From positions 1,984,001 to 2,048,000 of the forward strand of contig NZ_JALPRS010000001.1 in the NCBI RefSeq assembly GCF_023630255.1: 64,000 nucleotides of DNA, given 5' to 3'. Positions 16,492 to 26,012 of this stretch are shown in pieces. The notes under the pieces are model-generated. The model saw only the letters and a program-made list of their open reading frames with translations, did no database searches and was not told the DNA's origin. The translations under genes were made by a program, and so were the position numbers. This stretch comes from Pontibacter deserti (GTDB lineage Bacteria > Bacteroidota > Bacteroidia > Cytophagales > Hymenobacteraceae). The number at the start of each line of letters is the position of its first letter. Position 1 is the first letter of the stretch.

Positions 16492-17739
16492 ATGAAATTT
16501 GAATTCTCCCCTATTACGATGATACAGCCAATTGTTATACTTTTTACTTCGTTGCTGGCTTTAAGTAGCTGCGCCCCAAAGCAGGCTCCTGAAGCTCCGC
16601 AACAGCCAGCTGTAGTTGATGCTATGCCACCTACCCCTGAAGTAAAGCCATTACAAACCGGAGCCGAGCAACTGGATTTATACTTACCTAAACTGCAGGG
16701 CAAGCGTGTAGGCATGGTGATAAATCAGACATCTATAGTTAGCAAAACCCATTTGGTTGATACGTTGTTGAGTCGAGGCGTAAAGATCACAACCATCTTT
16801 GCACCCGAGCATGGCTTCCGTGGCGAAGCCGATGCAGGTGCTTATGTGAAAGATGCTAAAGACACCAAAACTGGTCTACCTATTGTTTCGCTGTATGGTA
16901 AAAACAAAAAACCGTCTGCAGAGCAATTGCAAAGTATAGATGTGCTGGTTTTTGATATCCAGGATGTGGGCGCGCGCTTTTATACTTACATCAGCACGAT
17001 GCATTACGTAATGGAAGTCGCCGCTGAGCAAAACAAGGAAGTACTTATACTTGACAGACCAAACCCAAATGGTAGTTATGTAGATGGTCCGGTACTGGAG
17101 CCGGCGCATAGATCCTTTGTAGGTATGCACCCAATTCCAATCGTTCACGGACTTACAGTTGGCGAACTGGCACAAATGATAAACAGCGAAAAGTGGCTGG
17201 AAGGTCAGCGACAGGCTAAAATTACAGTTATACCTGTTGCCAACTATACACACAGCACACCTTATACCCTGCCGGTTAAGCCATCACCTAACCTGCCAAA
17301 CCAACAAGCCATTATACTTTACCCATCGCTTTGCTTGTTCGAAGGCACAAATGTTAGTGTGGGACGTGGCACGCCAACACCGTTCCAGGTTATTGGCAGC
17401 CCAAACTATACTTTTAAGGATTTTTCGTTTACGCCTGTTAGTACGCCCGGTGCTACCGAACCGCCTTACAAAAACCAGGTGTGCTATGGCAAAAACTTAA
17501 CCGACCCAGCTGCAGCACAACCATTTACGCTGTCTTACCTGATCGACTTTTACAAAAATTCTACTGAACAGGATAAATTCTTCAACAACTTTTTCGAGAA
17601 GCTGGCTGGTACTTCTGAACTAAGAAAGCAAATTATTGCCGGAAAAACTGAAGCCGAGATACGCGCCAGCTGGGAGCCTGCTTTATCGAACTATAAAACC
17701 TTACGCAAAAAATACCTGCTCTACCCCGACGCAGAATAA
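16492..17739 (+). CDS. namZ: DUF1343 exo-beta-N-acetylmuramidase (NamZ-like) lipoprotein
   Basis: A 415-aa lipoprotein whose lipobox LSSC ends a short signal peptide. The rest is the DUF1343 family, shown in Tannerella NamZ to be an exo-beta-N-acetylmuramidase that releases terminal MurNAc from peptidoglycan fragments. Conserved blocks are RVGMVINQTS, FAPEHGFRG, VFDIQDVGARFYTYISTM, LDRPNPNG and HGLTVGELA. It probably acts in the periplasm in wall recycling. It is 4 bp before the fmt start and so likely co-transcribed with fmt-folA. Confidence 0.88.
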   Translation: MKFEFSPITMIQPIVILFTSLLALSSCAPKQAPEAPQQPAVVDAMPPTPEVKPLQTGAEQLDLYLPKLQGKRVGMVINQTSIVSKTHLVDTLLSRGVKITTIFAPEHGFRGEADAGAYVKDAKDTKTGLPIVSLYGKNKKPSAEQLQSIDVLVFDIQDVGARFYTYISTMHYVMEVAAEQNKEVLILDRPNPNGSYVDGPVLEPAHRSFVGMHPIPIVHGLTVGELAQMINSEKWLEGQRQAKITVIPVANYTHSTPYTLPVKPSPNLPNQQAIILYPSLCLFEGTNVSVGRGTPTPFQVIGSPNYTFKDFSFTPVSTPGATEPPYKNQVCYGKNLTDPAAAQPFTLSYLIDFYKNSTEQDKFFNNFFEKLAGTSELRKQIIAGKTEAEIRASWEPALSNYKTLRKKYLLYPDAE

Positions 17740-17743
17740 CACT

Positions 17744-18673
17744 ATGCCGAAAGACTTACGCATCATTTTTATGGGTACTCCCGATTTTGCGGTACCCACT
17801 TTACAGATATTAGTTGAACACAACTATAAGGTAGTTGCTGTAGTTACCGCCCCCGATAAACCAGCCGGCCGCGGTCAGAAAATTCAGCAGTCTCCGGTAA
17901 AGGAATATGCTGTTTCGCAGAACATTCCGGTGTTACAACCAACTAACTTAAAGTCTGAGGTTTTCCTTGAAGAGTTGCGCAGCTACAAAGCTGATCTGCA
18001 GATTATAGTTGCTTTCCGGATGTTACCAGAAGTGGTTTGGAATATGCCGCCGCTGGGCTCTTTCAACATTCATGGGTCGTTGCTGCCGCAGTACCGTGGC
18101 GCCGCCCCTATCAACTGGGCGATCATCAACGGCGAAAAGGAAACCGGTGTTACTTCTTTTTTCCTTAAACATGAGATCGATACCGGCGACCTGTTGCTGC
18201 AAACAAGAGTACCTATACTTGAGGAAGATGATTTTGGTTCGATGTATGAAAAGCTGAAGTATGAAGGCGCAAAGCTGGCGTTACAAACGGTACAGGCTAT
18301 AGAGCAGGACAATGTAAAGCCGATGCCGCAGCCGGAATCCGGAGAGTTGAAACATGCACCGAAGATATTTAAAGAAACCTGCGAGATAAACTGGAATCAA
18401 CCGGCAGAACAGGTTTGTAATTTTGTGCGTGGCCTTTCCCCTTACCCAACCGCCTGGACTAAATTAGGCGATAAAACTTTCAAGATATTTAAAGTACAGG
18501 CACTGGAAAACGCAGGATATGATGGAGCCCCGGGCACTGTTTATACAGACAATAAGACGTTTGTGCACGTAAAAACTGCCGACACAGCCGTAGCTATACT
18601 TGACCTGCAGATGGAAGGCAAAAAACGCATGCCGCTGGCCGACCTGTTACGTGGCTATACTTTTAACCTGTAA
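17744..18673 (+). CDS. fmt: Methionyl-tRNA formyltransferase
   Basis: Transfers a formyl group from 10-formyl-tetrahydrofolate to initiator Met-tRNA. The N-terminus MPKDLRIIFMGTPDFAVPTL and the active-site segment FNIHGSLLPQYRGAAPINWAI (Asn-His-Ser) are clear, with the C-terminal tRNA-binding domain following (309 aa). I chose ATG 17744; an upstream extension would run into namZ. folA starts 3 bp later, so both folate-dependent steps share a transcript. Confidence 0.97.
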   Translation: MPKDLRIIFMGTPDFAVPTLQILVEHNYKVVAVVTAPDKPAGRGQKIQQSPVKEYAVSQNIPVLQPTNLKSEVFLEELRSYKADLQIIVAFRMLPEVVWNMPPLGSFNIHGSLLPQYRGAAPINWAIINGEKETGVTSFFLKHEIDTGDLLLQTRVPILEEDDFGSMYEKLKYEGAKLALQTVQAIEQDNVKPMPQPESGELKHAPKIFKETCEINWNQPAEQVCNFVRGLSPYPTAWTKLGDKTFKIFKVQALENAGYDGAPGTVYTDNKTFVHVKTADTAVAILDLQMEGKKRMPLADLLRGYTFNL

Positions 18674-18676
18674 GAT

Positions 18677-19165
18677 ATGATTGCTATAGTTGTAGCCGTT
18701 GCCGAAAATAATGTGATTGGGAAAGATAACCAGCTGATCTGGTACCTGCCCGCTGACCTTCGGTTTTTCAAGAACCTGACCATGGGCCACCCGATTATAA
18801 TGGGTCGCAAAACTTATGAGTCTATTGGAAAGCCACTGCCGGGTCGTACGACGGTTATTATCACACGCCAGCAGGATTTTGAAGCACCAGGCTGTATAGT
18901 TGTAAACTCCATTGACGAGGCCATTGCCGAAGCTCATAAGCTGGACCAGGACATTTATATTATCGGTGGTGCCGAGATCTACAAACAAGCTTTAGCTAAA
19001 ACAGATACTATTTACCTGACGCGCGTGCACCATACTTTTGACGGTGATACTTTTTTTCCGGAAATAAATGAAAGTGATTGGGAAGTAGCATCTGAGGACA
19101 AGCATGAGCCTGACGAGAAGAACAAGTGTAGCTATAGTTTTATTACACTAAAGCGAAAGGCATAA
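18677..19165 (+). CDS. folA: Dihydrofolate reductase
   Basis: NADPH-dependent reduction of dihydrofolate to tetrahydrofolate. The 162-aa chain has IVVAVAENNVIGKDNQLIWYLPADLRFFK, MGRKTYESIGKPLPGRTTVI and IIGGAEIYKQAL, the usual substrate and cofactor segments. It is the last gene of namZ-fmt-folA; its stop codon lies in the left arm of a strong terminator. Confidence 0.97.
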   Translation: MIAIVVAVAENNVIGKDNQLIWYLPADLRFFKNLTMGHPIIMGRKTYESIGKPLPGRTTVIITRQQDFEAPGCIVVNSIDEAIAEAHKLDQDIYIIGGAEIYKQALAKTDTIYLTRVHHTFDGDTFFPEINESDWEVASEDKHEPDEKNKCSYSFITLKRKA

Positions 19166-19207
19166 AATATAAAGGAGCAACTTTAAAGCTGCTCCTTTAT
19201 ATTTTAT
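19162..19207. terminator. Bidirectional terminator between folA and the PorU2-like gene
   Basis: Perfect 18-bp arms at 19162-19179 and 19190-19207 (core AAAGGAGCA/TGCTCCTTT) with A and T runs on both sides. Confidence 0.9.
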
Positions 19208-19218
19208 AGTGGCTATAC

Positions 19219-22200
19219 TTAGCGAAGTATGTAGATTTTACCGTAGCCGTTCTTAAAGGCTTTATCACCAAATTTCTGCTTGTGTTTCATCTCTTCTGCT
19301 CCGCGGCTAATCACAACACGGTATAGGTATACACCATTAGCCAGCTTGTCGCCATACATATCCGTACCATCCCAGGCATATTCCGTTTTATTGTTTCCGA
19401 TACGCAGCGGCCCCAGTTCTTCTTTCATGATCTCTTTTACTACTTTACCGGTTACTGTCAGTATCTGGATCTTGATGTGATCCGGAATGGTAGTACCGGT
19501 AAGCGTAAATATAAAATTGGTTTTGGTTGAGAACGGGTTCGGGAATGGATAGAAGTTAGTTATAGTTGCCTCATTTTCTACTTCAAACCCAATCCGGTAA
19601 GGCGAAATACCTGACTGCTTTCCAGCTACGTCTTTCGCACGAACTTCCATTGTATACCGGCCATTTTCCAGACGTTTCGGCTTGAATTCAACTCTGAAAT
19701 CGTTTTTCTCTGTTGCCTGGTAAATTTCTAAATGGTCTATATCTGCAGATGTCTTCTCAAGGGAAATTTCCTTCTCACCTCCATTTTCGTCAAGTAAAAC
19801 CACCGACATACCAGATGCATCTTCCAGGAAAGCCTGCTTGTTTTCATCTTTAACAGTTACACTGATCATTGGGCTTGGTGAGATCAGTTCGCCATCCATA
19901 ATATGCACGCCATCAAATGCAACATCCATTATCGGGTGTAACTTAGTTTTTACTTTGAAAGGGACAACATAAATGTTGTTGAAATAGTGTTGCTCCGGCT
20001 GCAGACGCGGGTTTACATAAACACTCACTCTATAGTTGCCATCCAGTGCTGTAGTATTCAGCTCATAATTAAAGTTAACAGTAGCATTGCCCGCAAGTGC
20101 TGCCAGCTTTAGTCGCTTCTGGATAGGTTGTATACCATCGCCGGTCACTGTTACATCTACTGCCAGTGAATCGCGGAAGGCGAACGGCGTAATATTCTGG
20201 AAAGCCATTGGCAACGTAATCTTTCCTCTGTTTGCCTGCTCAGTAAGTATAGCTTCGCTAACCTGTACCAGGTCCGGCCTGATCACACCTTCAGGAGCTG
20301 CCTCATAGAATACCATCCACTGATCCAGTTGTGGTGCAGAGCGGTCTGTAGCATCTGACAGCGTAGCCTGTAACTGTAAATGCGGATAAACAGCAGCGTC
20401 AATATGAGACAGGTCAAAGCTTTTGGAGGTCACATCTTCTGCGAGCACAGCAGGAACACCTTCCGTATTAACTCCTATCAGGCGCAAAGTATAATCGTCG
20501 TTTCCGGCTTTATAACGCTCTATATTATGGTGCAGGGTTCCCCAGCTTAATGCCGGTCCGATCAATGATGATGTAATTTCGCCTGAGGCTTGGTTAGAAC
20601 GTAATGTTACCCGTAATGCTACCTCTTGTTGGGTAGGTACTATTCCACCTGTTGTTGCAGTTGCCTCATGCATGGTGCCTGGCGTGGCTCCTTTCTTACC
20701 CAGTAAAGCATAAGGGTAACCGTTTTTCAGGTTATCGATCATTCCGGCACCTATACTCTTAAAGGCCGCTTTCTGACTAGCCGTAAAACTTTCGAAAGGT
20801 ACTTTGTTTATACTTACCACCGCCACATAATACCCTTCAGGTACCTGGTTGAGGAAGGCCTCAACGTTAGCCCTTACAGTGGCATTGTTCATGTCCCTGA
20901 ACTGGTACAGGTAATCGTAGCCATTACACGGTGTTGCAAAATTAAGGCCTCGCACCAGTTCCAGCGTCTTATCATTGATCACCACCATGTACAACCTCGA
21001 TAAAGTGCTGCTCTCAGGATAATCGCAGGATACGCTCAGCAGGTGCTTATCATTGAGGAATATACCGTAAGGCGGGTTTGTATAACGAAGATCTCCACCA
21101 CGTGTTTTAATAGAAACATCGGCAACACCGGGTATAAATTTAAAGTGAGGGGTGCTTTCATTGATCAATACCTTATTGCCGGTAATGTCCTTAAACTGCC
21201 CGGCGTGGCTCTGTGACCAGCCTGATTTGGTTCCGTTTATTACTCTGAAGGAGCTAGTGGCATATAAGGTATCCTCTCCGGCTTCGTAGTGCTGAAAACG
21301 TGCCCGCCAGTAATACACTGTACTATCAGGTAAGTTGCCTAAGGTTGCTACATCTACATCCCAGGTAGGTAATATAGAATTGGCAGTTGTAAAAGACCTC
21401 TTAAGATTGCTGTTAAAAGCATCCGTTGTATCTACTTCCAAGTAAAAACCTTGCCTGTTTTCAGCAAGCTTTGTGGTTTGCACCACCACCTTTACATTTT
21501 TACTGTTTACTATACTAAAGTTAGCAGGTGCAATGGCAGTTAAACCATTTGCAGGGAAGTAATGCTGGAAAGTGGCCACGTTATTCGTCTCATCCAGTTC
21601 ATCCACAGCCTGATCCCCATCCAGCATTACCTCAAAGGTATTCATACCTAAAGCAGCGATATCTTTGTTACTTAAAGGTATAGTAATACTACCCTTCTTC
21701 AGGATTGGGGCTACTTTTAGCTTTACAGGATCAAGTACGGTATTATCAGCCAGCGTACGTTTTACCGAAATCGTAACGGAGTCTGTAATGGCTTTACCAA
21801 AGTTGTTGACTCCCAGCGTTACATTAAAACTTTCTACATCAGCGGTTACTATACTTCCCGGCACTGCACTTACCACATCAGATTCGCTCTCAATGGCAGC
21901 ATAGTCAGGTTTGGAAGGATTGTAAATTCTGATAGCCGGGTCGCCCTGCAGCACCATTTCCATCGCCATAGCGGTCGCCAAGTCGCTGGACGAAGTTTGC
22001 AGTACATTTTTTATTGTTTTCTGCTGTACCTCGCCTATCGTTTTACCATAATATTCAGGGTCCTGAAAGGCGGTATGATAGAAGTTGGAACTATAAATAT
22101 TAAGGAAACCTGGATAACCTGCCTCGGCATGGGCTATAAAAGCAATGGCACCTTTATCCGGGGTATTTATCCAGTCTTCGCCAAACGATCTGTTGTTGGG

Positions 22201-24288
22201 TATAAATGAATCGCCGGAGTTACAGCCATTCATCAAAATCACAGGATATTTGTCTTTATTGTTATACCCGTTAATTGCGCTGGATACATAGCCTATATCC
22301 AAATCGGTTACACCCGGAGAGCTATGGCCAAAGAAAGTAAGTAGCGAAAGGCCGGCATTTACTTCGTTGGCAACATTTATACTTTCTACTACTTCACTTA
22401 CATTCTGTCTGTATTTTTCAATAACATTTGCACCTAAGAACGGACCTTCTGCTATCTGTTTATAGTTTCTCAGGTACCCGGCTATCTGGTTGATTTCAGA
22501 AATGTTACTGCCACCACCTAACTGAAGTATATTTTTTCGCCATGGCAATCCTTCAGGCAAGGCTTCATAGGCAATTACTTTATTAAGGTAATTGATGATA
22601 TCTTCTGGTTTTGTAGCAGCCAACCTGCCCGTCGACATAGAAGGCACATAGGAGTTCTGTTCGAAGTCGGCTGTAAAAAACACATCAGAAACCGGAGCTA
22701 ATCCAGTAGGTACCAGATCAACCTCATGAACCTTGTTAAAGCGCGCGCCTATATGATAGTAGCTATACTTACCGCCATAGATGTTGATATACTCCGGTGA
22801 GCCATACTTTACACCTTTGCCTATTATAAACAGGTGTTTCGGCCGCTCCGATTTCTTCATATACTTCATCATTCGGCGTATACCATTCACAGAGTATTCG
22901 CCATAATGAAACTGATCTATGACCTGGTCCATATGTACCAGCAACGTATCATAACCGCCGCCCGCCTGAGAAGCCCTGTAAGCAGCAAATTGTTCCGGTG
23001 CACGAAATTCAGTTCCTGCTACCTTCTTCATCAGTCGCCTGTTTGTAACTATAATATAGTTATGTGCCTCAGGTGTTATTTGCCTGAAGCGGATGTTCTT
23101 TTCGCGTCGGGTTGGTTTCCAGGGCTTAGCAGCATTTGCTACTAAAATTTTACGGGTAGTTGCGTTACCATCTATTACAAAGCCTTTACCGGAGCCTGCA
23201 ACACTTCCTTCAATCCTGATCGGATTATAAGGGTCGGTTACATCATAGGCTATACTTGCAGCCGGTGCGCCTGCCAACTCATAATAAGGAGCAGCGCCAC
23301 GGGTAGAGTCTGTATAAAATATAAGTTGATTTTGTGTGGCCGGAAAACTGGTACGTTGCGGGTATATAACTTTTGCATACCCGAAACTTACCTGGTTCTG
23401 TGTATAGTTAGGATCCGGGAGGTCAGGTACGGTTTGTATAGTGATCTGGCCTGAGGAAGAAATATCCGTAAACTCCAGCGTCGCATTGCCTTTCGCAAAA
23501 TTATCTCCAAAAACCTGGAAACGACTTAGCTGCTTTGCTGTACTACCTACCAATAGGTTTACAACAAAATCGTGCATGATCTGATTTGATGTACCCACCA
23601 GGTACTCCAGACGTGGTTTCGGGCCTGTATTAACAACGTTGGTTAAAATGCCGGCACCGCTGGTAGTATAGGACTTTGGATAACGGGAGGAATTAGAATA
23701 ATAACCTTCTCCTTCATCCAGCCACGGCATTCTGTTTTCGCCATATGCCTTACCAAGGTAATACCGGTCTGTATTTAAGAATAATGCCTGTTGTAAATGG
23801 TATGGTTCCGGTGTTTTACCAGCCACTGCCGGATTATTCTGGCGCATGCGCTTTCCGGGTGTGGCCGCTACAGTCAGAAAATAAGAAGCTGTATCGGTAT
23901 ATAGGCTGTATAGTTGATGAGGCTGATGTGTTGGGTTCTTGTATAACTCTTTGTCAAGGGCGCCATCGTTTCGTTCGCCAAAAAACTCCAGGTAATCCTG
24001 TGCATCAAGGCGCCCGTCCTGCTGGCCGGCAACATAAACAGCTACTTCTTTTCCTCTCCTGAACAGTTGCAGGTTCTGCGGATTTATAGCTCCCAGCCCA
24101 AGGCTATCCAGGTAACCATAGCTCAGGCGGTGCAACCCTGTATTTGTTACTTTTAATTTATGGTATGTCTGCTGATAATTAATCCATTCGTTGCCGTAGG
24201 TACTTTGTGCCTGCACCGTAATAGTGGCAACTCCTATCAAAAGGAAGAACAGGAAGCAGATGCGTTTAATAATAGTAGCGATACGCAT
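19219..24288 (-). CDS. PorU2-like type IX secretion sortase (C25 peptidase family)
   Basis: A 1689-aa exported protein with a signal peptide (cleavage after about AQA, residue 27). The gingipain-like C25 domain carries the catalytic pair: His near residue 655 (TFFGHSS) and Cys near 688 (LMNGCNSGDSF). Beta-rich adhesion-type domains follow, and the C-terminus is a sorting/FlgD-like domain (FYPFPNPFS...WDGTDMYGDKLANGVYLYRV). The great length and added C-terminal domains fit the PorU2 variant of Cytophagales better than PorU. It should cleave sorting domains and anchor cargo at the cell surface. A PorV-like gene lies 11 bp upstream. Confidence 0.85.
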   Translation of the reverse strand: MRIATIIKRICFLFFLLIGVATITVQAQSTYGNEWINYQQTYHKLKVTNTGLHRLSYGYLDSLGLGAINPQNLQLFRRGKEVAVYVAGQQDGRLDAQDYLEFFGERNDGALDKELYKNPTHQPHQLYSLYTDTASYFLTVAATPGKRMRQNNPAVAGKTPEPYHLQQALFLNTDRYYLGKAYGENRMPWLDEGEGYYSNSSRYPKSYTTSGAGILTNVVNTGPKPRLEYLVGTSNQIMHDFVVNLLVGSTAKQLSRFQVFGDNFAKGNATLEFTDISSSGQITIQTVPDLPDPNYTQNQVSFGYAKVIYPQRTSFPATQNQLIFYTDSTRGAAPYYELAGAPAASIAYDVTDPYNPIRIEGSVAGSGKGFVIDGNATTRKILVANAAKPWKPTRREKNIRFRQITPEAHNYIIVTNRRLMKKVAGTEFRAPEQFAAYRASQAGGGYDTLLVHMDQVIDQFHYGEYSVNGIRRMMKYMKKSERPKHLFIIGKGVKYGSPEYINIYGGKYSYYHIGARFNKVHEVDLVPTGLAPVSDVFFTADFEQNSYVPSMSTGRLAATKPEDIINYLNKVIAYEALPEGLPWRKNILQLGGGSNISEINQIAGYLRNYKQIAEGPFLGANVIEKYRQNVSEVVESINVANEVNAGLSLLTFFGHSSPGVTDLDIGYVSSAINGYNNKDKYPVILMNGCNSGDSFIPNNRSFGEDWINTPDKGAIAFIAHAEAGYPGFLNIYSSNFYHTAFQDPEYYGKTIGEVQQKTIKNVLQTSSSDLATAMAMEMVLQGDPAIRIYNPSKPDYAAIESESDVVSAVPGSIVTADVESFNVTLGVNNFGKAITDSVTISVKRTLADNTVLDPVKLKVAPILKKGSITIPLSNKDIAALGMNTFEVMLDGDQAVDELDETNNVATFQHYFPANGLTAIAPANFSIVNSKNVKVVVQTTKLAENRQGFYLEVDTTDAFNSNLKRSFTTANSILPTWDVDVATLGNLPDSTVYYWRARFQHYEAGEDTLYATSSFRVINGTKSGWSQSHAGQFKDITGNKVLINESTPHFKFIPGVADVSIKTRGGDLRYTNPPYGIFLNDKHLLSVSCDYPESSTLSRLYMVVINDKTLELVRGLNFATPCNGYDYLYQFRDMNNATVRANVEAFLNQVPEGYYVAVVSINKVPFESFTASQKAAFKSIGAGMIDNLKNGYPYALLGKKGATPGTMHEATATTGGIVPTQQEVALRVTLRSNQASGEITSSLIGPALSWGTLHHNIERYKAGNDDYTLRLIGVNTEGVPAVLAEDVTSKSFDLSHIDAAVYPHLQLQATLSDATDRSAPQLDQWMVFYEAAPEGVIRPDLVQVSEAILTEQANRGKITLPMAFQNITPFAFRDSLAVDVTVTGDGIQPIQKRLKLAALAGNATVNFNYELNTTALDGNYRVSVYVNPRLQPEQHYFNNIYVVPFKVKTKLHPIMDVAFDGVHIMDGELISPSPMISVTVKDENKQAFLEDASGMSVVLLDENGGEKEISLEKTSADIDHLEIYQATEKNDFRVEFKPKRLENGRYTMEVRAKDVAGKQSGISPYRIGFEVENEATITNFYPFPNPFSTKTNFIFTLTGTTIPDHIKIQILTVTGKVVKEIMKEELGPLRIGNNKTEYAWDGTDMYGDKLANGVYLYRVVISRGAEEMKHKQKFGDKAFKNGYGKIYILR

Positions 24289-24299
24289 AGTTCAATACC

Positions 24300-25403
24300 T
24301 TATTTAAAAGAATAGCCCATCGATATTATAATAGAAGAAGTGTTGGCATTAGAGATGGAGTTTTTCTCTCTGTCGCTCATGCGCGAAAGTGCCAGGTCCA
24401 GGTGGAAGCCATTTGATAAAAAGCCCACGCCAAAATTCGGTTGCACCTGTGTTGCAGTGCTGCCATCAAAACGGGTTGTTTGCTGGTAATTGCTTAACCC
24501 GCCTCGCACAAATACAGATTTAGCATAAACAAGTTCCACCCCTACATGCGGATCCACAGATACAACATCAGACTTAAGCAGCACATTACGCTTACCATCA
24601 AAAGTAAAATCTATGTCTGTTGAAAGGAGTGCAGAGAATTTATCATTGATCTGGAAATTTCTTCCGACCCCAACTATAACACGCGGCAAGGTAAGTTCAG
24701 CTGTATTTTCAGGCAGGTCGTTCCCAGTTTGCTCATAGGCATCTTCCAGTTCTTCAACGTTGTGGGTCCAGGCAGTAAAGGTGGTGGTAATATCTTTCGC
24801 CATTACACCAAATTGCCATTCGTCACGCTGTAACTGTGCGCCTGCATCTATGCCAAACCCCCAAGCATTTGCAAAATCACCAACATTGCGGTAAATAATC
24901 TTAGCACTGGCTCCTAACTGTAGTCCTTGTATAAGATTGCTGTGCCGCGCATAGGATAATAGTACGGCATAATCGGCTACTGAGAAAAACTTTATACTAT
25001 CGTACTGGATATGGCCGAACTCATTCTGCAGGCGGCGGGTATCTGCAATATCATCTACGCCAAGCCTGATTATAGAAACAGCCAGTGCGCTGTTTGTATC
25101 AATAGGCATGGCAAAGCTTCCGAAATCGTTTTTAGCTATACCTGCAAATAATTCGGAGTGCATCAGCGCTATGTTATACTTATCAGGCAGGCGCAGCAAA
25201 CCAGCAGGGTTCCAGTAGCCGGAAGTAGCATCGGTGGTAATGGCAGACTGTACATTACCCATACCCAGGGCACGTGCACCTACACCTATATTAAGAAACT
25301 CATTGCTATACTTGGGAGCAGTTACCTGGGCCTCTACGGTAAAACAGGACGCAAGAAACAACACTACCAGCAGGCACTTAAGAGTAAAATTGTGCATAGA
25401 CAA
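24300..25403 (-). CDS. PorV/PorQ-family outer-membrane protein
   Basis: A 367-aa beta-barrel protein with a signal peptide. It begins with the family pattern NEFLNIGVGARALGMGNVQSA...SGYWNPAGLL, as in FadL-like PorV/PorQ proteins, and ends in an aromatic residue region (MGYSFK) usual for barrels. PorV shuttles cargo from the type IX translocon to the sortase. Being directly upstream of the PorU2-like gene on one transcript, it is probably its dedicated partner. Confidence 0.85.
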   Translation of the reverse strand: MSMHNFTLKCLLVVLFLASCFTVEAQVTAPKYSNEFLNIGVGARALGMGNVQSAITTDATSGYWNPAGLLRLPDKYNIALMHSELFAGIAKNDFGSFAMPIDTNSALAVSIIRLGVDDIADTRRLQNEFGHIQYDSIKFFSVADYAVLLSYARHSNLIQGLQLGASAKIIYRNVGDFANAWGFGIDAGAQLQRDEWQFGVMAKDITTTFTAWTHNVEELEDAYEQTGNDLPENTAELTLPRVIVGVGRNFQINDKFSALLSTDIDFTFDGKRNVLLKSDVVSVDPHVGVELVYAKSVFVRGGLSNYQQTTRFDGSTATQVQPNFGVGFLSNGFHLDLALSRMSDREKNSISNANTSSIIISMGYSFK

Positions 25404-25602
25404 AACAAATTGTTTGCAAACTTAACCAGATCAGCCGGATAAAGCCGGATGGGAAGCAATATTACCTGATTTTCCCTCTAACACCACATTACCTGAATAA
25501 GTTGTGTTTTGGAGAAATATATTTTTAATTCAAAAATACAACATAAAAATATAATTAATCCCTCCTTTTAAACCCTTCTAAAAAAGTTACGTAATTATTT
25601 TT

Positions 25603-25631
25603 ACACAGTACCTTGCTTTACATAGTACCTT
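25603..25631 (+). promoter_or_regulatory. Tandem 12-mer, candidate PadR operator
   Basis: ACACAGTACCTT (25603-25614) and ACATAGTACCTT (25620-25631) differ at one base, repeat with a 17-nt period and cover the -33 region of the padR promoter. Autoregulation by the PadR protein is inferred. Confidence 0.5.
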
Positions 25632-25643
25632 ATATTATATTTG
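25613..25643 (+). promoter_or_regulatory. Promoter of padR-pspC
   Basis: TTG (25613-25615), a 20-nt spacer and TATATTTG (25636-25643). This places transcription near 25650 and supports ATG 25668 over an upstream start. Confidence 0.65.
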
Positions 25644-25667
25644 TCTCAACATTATAACCTCATCATC

Positions 25668-26012
25668 ATGAAAGTAGAAAACACACAAGTGCAGATGCGG
25701 AAGGGAATTCTGGAATTCTGCATACTGGAGATTATCTCTCGTGGTGAAGTATATGCGTCCGATATGTTGGAAGAGCTGACAGCAGCCAAGATGATCGTTG
25801 TGGAGGGAACCCTTTACCCGTTATTAACCCGCCTCAAAAACGCGTCACTTCTCGACTATAGCTGGGTAGAATCCACTTCGGGGCCTCCCCGCAAATACTA
25901 CACCTTAACAGAAACCGGCCGTGCCTTTCTGGAGCAGCTTCGCGATACCTGGCAGGAACTGGTAGAATCAACAGACTTCATTATCCAAAACAAGAAAGCC
26001 CAACAGTCATGA
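25668..26012 (+). CDS. PadR-family transcriptional regulator
   Basis: A 114-aa winged-helix protein of the small PadR type: QMRKGILEFCILEIISRGEVYASDMLEEL, then VEGTLYPLLTRLKNASLLDYSW and PPRKYYTLTETGRAFLEQL. The start ATG 25668 follows from the promoter. Its stop overlaps the next start (ATGA), so it is co-translated with the PspC/GIN protein, a pairing common in Bacteroidota envelope-stress loci. It probably represses its own operon. Confidence 0.92.
   Translation: MKVENTQVQMRKGILEFCILEIISRGEVYASDMLEELTAAKMIVVEGTLYPLLTRLKNASLLDYSWVESTSGPPRKYYTLTETGRAFLEQLRDTWQELVESTDFIIQNKKAQQS

Noticed and set aside
17636-17743. Longer N-terminus for fmt
   Set aside because: The extension overlaps namZ in another frame; the family start MxxxLRIIFMGTPDFA begins at 17744.
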